A DNA stretch of 53,902 nt from Caldivirga sp. MU80. GTDB lineage: Archaea > Thermoproteota > Thermoprotei > Thermoproteales > Thermocladiaceae. Location: positions 1-53,902 of the forward strand of contig NZ_LCTF01000013.1 in the NCBI RefSeq assembly GCF_001663375.1, given 5' to 3'. Within the stretch, counting starts at the first letter, position 1. Each line of letters opens with the position of its first letter. Both the position numbers and the translations under genes were made by a program. Below, in pieces: positions 50,260 to 53,902 of the stretch. Under the pieces are notes generated by a model. It was not told the DNA's origin, searched no databases, and worked only from the letters and a program-made list of their open reading frames with translations.

Positions 50260-51046
50260 CCCTATACGTGAAGACGTATATGAATAACCTACTCGTAGTC
50301 TCATTCCCATTGGGAAATTCATAGGTTATTATGGTAGGCATGTAAAGGACGTAGGTAGTGTTGTTGCTTAGGCTGCATGAGAAGGCGTAAACATTAGGCC
50401 CAGACTTAATGGGTATGGTTAAGTTAACCAGGTGGTTACCTGAAGGCACCTTAATGTTAATGCTATATGTTGTTAACGTGTTGAACACGTATTGGGCCGT
50501 GTACTTAGTGAAGAGGCTCATGTTACTGACAGTATTGATAACAATGGGAACCACTAAACTTGCGTTCAGCGTCACAGTGATGACGCAATCATTATAGCTA
50601 ATCCCCGATACATCAATGTAGTTAACCACGTGAACTGGTATAACATCAAAGAAGGCTATGTACGCTGGGTTACCGCTCAGGTAACCGTTAATTAAACCCC
50701 TAACCCCAACACTACCTAAGCTGAGCCACCGGCTAGTTAACGGTACTACGGCCGTGAGCGAACGGCTTGTTTCATTAACTACACCGAATTGACCAGTATC
50801 CATCACCTCAACCCAGCCACCGGTTGGTTTAAAGCCTAAGGAATCATTATTAACCACTGTTAATGATATGAACACGCCATTAGCGGTAACGTTAATAGAC
50901 GCCACTTGAACATAGGGAACCCCCGTTAGAGTTACGAACCTAATTAGGGTTGGTACAAGTTGAGCAGTCCACACAATCAGAAGTAGACTAATAACCACTA
51001 AGGCTGTGGAATAAATAAGGAAATTTTTAAGGTATTTTGAAGCCAC
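50252..51046 (-). CDS. Membrane-anchored extracellular protein, 264 aa
   Basis: An N-terminal helix (LIYSTALVVISLLLIVWTAQ) anchors a beta-rich ectodomain with many sequons (NVT, NET, NAS, NMS, NLT, NNT) and three cysteines (NDCVITV and AFSCSLS among them). Two repeats of an immunoglobulin-like pattern (VASINVTANGVFISLTVVNN and VSGISYNDCVITVTLNASLV) suggest two beta sandwiches. It is the second gene, 16 bases after the filament-like protein gene, and overlaps the next by eight bases, so all four are co-transcribed. No family is recognised. Confidence 0.6.
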   Translation of the reverse strand: MASKYLKNFLIYSTALVVISLLLIVWTAQLVPTLIRFVTLTGVPYVQVASINVTANGVFISLTVVNNDSLGFKPTGGWVEVMDTGQFGVVNETSRSLTAVVPLTSRWLSLGSVGVRGLINGYLSGNPAYIAFFDVIPVHVVNYIDVSGISYNDCVITVTLNASLVVPIVINTVSNMSLFTKYTAQYVFNTLTTYSINIKVPSGNHLVNLTIPIKSGPNVYAFSCSLSNNTTYVLYMPTIITYEFPNGNETTSRLFIYVFTYRGG

Positions 51047-51062
51047 AAGTTACATCACCACA

Positions 51063-51695
51063 TTAGGAAGGCACCGTGACCTGCCCGTTGTTTACTACAT
51101 TATAGCCGAAGTTAACGGTTATTGATTCGTATAAACTTGCGCCACTGATTGATAAGACTGATGAGGCCGGTAGTGGCGTGATTGGAACAACCTTTATATT
51201 TATGTAGTATGTTCCGGCAAGTAAACTACACCCATTATTAGTTGAACTACTTCCTGAGTAGCTTGCTGTCAAGCTGCCACTTGAGTAGGTTAGCGTTATG
51301 GTGCATACTGGCGAGCTAGGGTTGCTGGTTGGTGTTATGTAGATGTATAACGCACCTATACCTGCACTACCCGTAATAGTTGCATCATTGACGTAGAGGA
51401 ATCCATTGGCGGTTACCGTTAGTTGACCAACCTCGTAGTAGTATATGGCTGAGGCATTGGTGATTGCTAGGTTAACTGTGAAGCCTGTACCGGTCTGTGA
51501 AAAGGACACGTACGGCGCCGCCGCTGAACTGGCTGGGGGTGCATTTGGGCCTGAGTCAAATATCAACGGTGACCTTATGTTGTATGCGTTTATAGTCCCC
51601 GTGTATACGAAGATTACGTCAGCTAGCACTATTGACGCCACTGCAGCCACCACCGCTAAGCCCACTATCAACACTCCCCTCCTACGATTCACCAT
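51063..51695 (-). CDS. Secreted filament-like protein (possible TasA/archaeal bundling pilus type)
   Basis: A signal helix (GVLIVGLAVVAAVASIVLA) precedes DVIFVYTGTINAYNIRSPLI, a start shared with the 506-residue protein. The rest is a ~170-residue beta-rich, Ser/Gly/Thr/Asn-rich domain with two cysteines (PVCTITL, NNGCSLLAG). The size, signal type and arrangement recall TasA-like archaeal bundling pilins described in Pyrobaculum, but I see no diagnostic motif. It leads the operon; the TATA box (TTTTTAAAAG, ~51717-51726) sits 22-31 bases before the ATG. As first gene it is likely the most abundant product. Confidence 0.55.
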   Translation of the reverse strand: MVNRRRGVLIVGLAVVAAVASIVLADVIFVYTGTINAYNIRSPLIFDSGPNAPPASSAAAPYVSFSQTGTGFTVNLAITNASAIYYYEVGQLTVTANGFLYVNDATITGSAGIGALYIYITPTSNPSSPVCTITLTYSSGSLTASYSGSSSTNNGCSLLAGTYYINIKVVPITPLPASSVLSISGASLYESITVNFGYNVVNNGQVTVPS

Positions 51696-51839
51696 ACTAA
51701 AATGCCTTTTAGTTGAACTTTTAAAAACTTAACGATTTATCTGTGCAATTGTTTAAAATGCGTTTTAATGATCTAATAAGTTTGGGATTTTTATATAAAC
51801 CAAAAATGAGTCACAATTTACTTTTAGAGCAATCTAAGT

Positions 51840-53123
51840 TTATTGGGTTAGTTTAAATACTGCTTCTGCGTTTTGTCTTAGTATTCTTCCTGCTACTTTT
51901 TCTGCGTCTTCCTTGTCCCAGTGCCCCTTGTCCACCTTCTCCTGTATTACCCTTGCCACTGCTTGTCTAGCTATTCTTGATGCTCCGTAGGTTCCTTCTA
52001 TGTATCCGTAGTCTCCCCCGAATGCCATTATTTTATTGTTCGGTACTAGTTCGAGCCATTCGCTTAGGATATCCTCGTACGCCTTTGGGTTAATCTCATG
52101 CATCCAACATAAGTCGAGGTAGACGTTGGGCCACTGCTTAGCCAAAACACCAGCCTCCCTGGAGTACGGGTAACTGGCATGAAACAGGATGAACTTGACG
52201 CTAGGATACTCCCTAAACAGGTTTATGAGGAGTGTTGGATTTGCGTTGTAGACTGCGTTTGTTGGTGTTCCATCGGCGTTGCAGCTTGATTGAATGCCCG
52301 TGTGTATTTGAAATGGCTTACCCAAGGCCTCAATCTCACTAAGCATTACCCTGAATAGGTAGTCTTGAAGTGGCTTAACCGTGTCTAGTGATGGTGCATA
52401 GTCCCTAAAACCCTCCTTACCTTGAATAACGGCCTTAAGCGCATACTCAGCCTCATTAAACGTGGCGTACTCGAACTTTAGTGATTGCCAATACGCCGGG
52501 TAGGAGGTTTTCACACCCACGAAGTTTGGTAGGGTCTCCCTAATGTACCTCCTGAAGGCTGACTCAAGGTCACTTAGGTTGTGTATAGGAGCCTTAAGTC
52601 TCCTTGAGGCGTTGGCTAAGTCACGCCAATTCTTAATGAAAACAATACCCTCATACCTAATAACACCGGTGAATAGGTCCCTATCAAACTTAGGCAGTGA
52701 CTCACCTGTGTTATCACCATGATCAATTATAACCCTCCTAATGTTAGCCCTCTCAAGGACCCACCTGTAGAACCCCTTAGTAGCCCTATTCTTAACAGCC
52801 TCAACCAACTTCGGGTAAGTGTCCCTAGTCAAGTCGCCTATGCCGTAAAGCTCCCTAATAGCAATCCTAAGCGCCAAACCATACCCAGTGGTCTTGGCGT
52901 AATCCCAATACCTCTCAAATACAGGCCACCTCTCCTCCCAAGGCCTCCCACGATCAGTAAGTATGGCATACTCCTCAGGCGTCATACCCTGGGCGAAGAA
53001 GTCATCACAAACATAGTGCATGAAGTTTGATAAAGGATCTTGAACCCTAGACAGCCTATCAACCTCAGCCTCAAGATGCTCATGAGTGTCAACAATAGGA
53101 ATAGACCCAACCACATCAAGCAT
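51840..53123 (-). CDS. Amidohydrolase-superfamily (TIM-barrel) enzyme
   Basis: The metal-binding HxH is in PIVDTHEHLEAEV (~9-21). Further ligands are suggested by FQIHTGIQ, FILFHASYPYSREAG and IMAFGGDYGYIEG with the late Asp. The overall pattern fits the amidohydrolase-2 group, which includes metal-dependent decarboxylases, lactonases and the uronate isomerase relatives. At 427 residues it has an insert (~60-200) larger than small members. It has no signal peptide. It is followed upstream by tRNA-Leu on the other strand. Substrate unknown; uronate or another sugar acid is one possibility. Confidence 0.78.
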   Translation of the reverse strand: MLDVVGSIPIVDTHEHLEAEVDRLSRVQDPLSNFMHYVCDDFFAQGMTPEEYAILTDRGRPWEERWPVFERYWDYAKTTGYGLALRIAIRELYGIGDLTRDTYPKLVEAVKNRATKGFYRWVLERANIRRVIIDHGDNTGESLPKFDRDLFTGVIRYEGIVFIKNWRDLANASRRLKAPIHNLSDLESAFRRYIRETLPNFVGVKTSYPAYWQSLKFEYATFNEAEYALKAVIQGKEGFRDYAPSLDTVKPLQDYLFRVMLSEIEALGKPFQIHTGIQSSCNADGTPTNAVYNANPTLLINLFREYPSVKFILFHASYPYSREAGVLAKQWPNVYLDLCWMHEINPKAYEDILSEWLELVPNNKIMAFGGDYGYIEGTYGASRIARQAVARVIQEKVDKGHWDKEDAEKVAGRILRQNAEAVFKLTQ

Positions 53124-53258
53124 AAAACACCAGTAAACCCTTCCTTTTAAGCATTGACCAAAACCTACTACGAATTAACTAGAAGAACACTCAGCAGCCC
53201 TAACCCACCACGGTAAATCAAGCAACATCTAACACGAAGCTTAATGCCGTTATGAGGA

Positions 53259-53270
53259 AAAGTTTAAAGG
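53259..53270 (+). promoter_or_regulatory. TATA box of the tRNA-Leu gene
   Basis: AAAAGTTTAAAG with the core TTTAAA lies about 25 bases before the first base of the tRNA, the normal archaeal spacing. Confidence 0.6.
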
Positions 53271-53292
53271 GTATAACCAAAGCCAAACCCCA

Positions 53293-53380
53293 GCGGGGGT
53301 GCCCGAGCCTGGTCAAAGGGGGCGGACTCAAGATCCGTTGGCGTAGGCCTGCGTGGGTTCAAATCCCACCCCCCGCACCA
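53293..53380 (+). tRNA. tRNA-Leu (anticodon CAA), CCA encoded
   Basis: The acceptor stem GCGGGGG pairs with CCCCCGC, followed by A73 and an encoded CCA. The anticodon arm is GCGGA-CTCAAGA-TCCGT with anticodon CAA, reading UUG. A long variable arm (about TGGCGTAGGCCTGC) marks a class II tRNA, and the T arm GTGGGTTCAAATCCCAC is intact. No intron is present, notable only because relatives often have several. It is 88 bases long. Confidence 0.93.
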
Positions 53381-53670
53381 TGAAGAATAAACCTCCTAAC
53401 ATTCAATTTCCTCGATCATGAATACCGACATGAACCACCATGCGTATAGAGACACGGTATGCTATCGCTCTCACTAACACCAACGTTACCTCATAATCAC
53501 CAGCATCGATGCTTAACTCAGCTAAGTTATTAATACTGAAGCTTGCGTGAGGAGTTGGAGAACTGGTAGAAATTAAATACCTACCTATCTATAATAACCC
53601 ATCACTGCGAAATAATTAACTGCTAACATGTGATATAAACATTACATCCTAGGGAACCGAACTCTGAAAC

Positions 53671-53710
53671 GACCTCCTCCCTGTCCTTTAAGGGCGAGAC
53701 CTGACCATTG
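53671..53710 (-). mobile_element. Minimal TnpB-type element
   Basis: On this strand CAATGGTCAGGTCTCGCCCT runs into TAAAGGACAGGGAGGAGGTC: left and right ends fused, as at 3128 and 37354. It lies just after the end of the truncated gene at 53728. Bases 53381-53670 show no gene or other feature. Confidence 0.5.
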
Positions 53711-53727
53711 TTAGGTATCCTCAGTAG

Positions 53728-53902
53728 TTAGGTTACTGCTTTAGTGATCTTTATTTCGTATGCTTCTCTTACCACTGCTCCTCCTTTTCTTAATTCTTCT
53801 ATTGCCTTTTCGAATAAGCCATCCTTGGCCTCATAGATTAACAGTGCCATTGCTAGGTCTTCGCTCACGGTGTACAAGTATGTTAGGACTAGGTTTAGGT
53901 TC
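53728..53902 (-). CDS. C-terminal part of a small helical protein (start outside window)
   Basis: The minus-strand frame is open from the window edge to TAA at 53728-53730, giving 57 residues: NLVLTYLYTVSEDLAMALLI, YEAKDGLFEKAIEELRKGG, AVVREAYEIKITKAVT. It is amphipathic and helical. The ending LRKGGAVVREAYEIKI reminds me of small accessory proteins of hyperthermophiles, but I cannot name the family. A minimal TnpB-type element lies 17 bases beyond the stop. Confidence 0.55.
   Translation of the reverse strand, partial: NLNLVLTYLYTVSEDLAMALLIYEAKDGLFEKAIEELRKGGAVVREAYEIKITKAVT

Noticed and set aside
53293-53380. Intron in tRNA-Leu
   Set aside because: All stems and loops fold at normal lengths with an 88-base sequence, so no intron is needed.

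Overview
This window looks like a chromosome segment of a hyperthermophilic crenarchaeon of the Thermoproteales, most likely the Caldivirga/Vulcanisaeta group (inference). The evidence is archaeal information-processing genes (RFC small subunit, aIF5A, exosome Rrp4/Rrp41/Rrp42, archaeal DnaG, SRP19, L30e-NusA-uS12), a PaREP1-like protein, AGG-dominated arginine codons, and many TATA boxes 22-30 bases upstream of a start codon, which points to leaderless transcripts. No rRNA and no CRISPR array was seen. One tRNA (Leu, anticodon CAA) lies near the right end.

Layout. 0-3.2 kb: end of rfcS, a mobile-element cluster, an unknown gene, hisS. 3.3-7.6 kb: coiled-coil protein, a VirB11/TadA-type secretion ATPase with a prepilin-like gene and small membrane or secreted proteins, and a nucleophile-less alpha/beta-hydrolase. 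7.8-18.6 kb: HD phosphohydrolase, geranylgeranyl-reductase-like flavoprotein, tyrS, aIF5A, rrp4, DUF2203-like protein, ABC exporter, SRP19, GPN GTPase, KDG kinase, nucleotidyltransferase. 18.7-26.9 kb: TPR protein, PaREP1-like protein, RHH plus KaiC-like pair, malic enzyme, GNAT, winged helix, a surface-protein remnant, GH57 enzyme, cyclophilin-like protein. 27.4-31.4 kb: dnaG, rrp41-rrp42, AMMECR1. 31.3-32.9 kb: a TnpB-only IS605-type element. 33-35.6 kb: L30e, nusA and an intein-containing uS12. 35.6-45.1 kb: flavoprotein, MFS transporter plus PfkB kinase, membrane-protein trio, pyrG, FAH-family protein, glycosyltransferase. 45.2-53.9 kb: glyS, a DUF3782-like nuclease, a four-gene surface/filament operon, an amidohydrolase, tRNA-Leu and a truncated gene.

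The most unusual content is a family of elements sharing the ends of the TnpB transposon. There is one full element. One short derivative consists of just the left end plus the guide-RNA-like right end (9.5 kb). Two ~255-bp derivatives (0.8 and 19.3 kb) carry a different conserved insert that folds into a three-stem RNA, with compensatory base changes between the copies. At least five ~30-100 bp relics are scattered between genes. The TnpB itself lacks glutamate at the usual RuvC-II position and has a glutamate 43 residues downstream, the arrangement described for Fanzor proteins and some TnpBs. Together these suggest one nuclease that could be served by several stand-alone guide RNAs.

Other signals are a dispersed ~42-bp palindrome family with arms GTGTTAGGTAG/CTACCTAACAC, clustered before the MFS gene; a shared operator-like palindrome (TAGGAT-N4-ATCCTA) just after the TATA box of both the MFS gene and the TPR gene; and a large intein in uS12 whose homing-endonuclease motifs have lost their acidic residues.
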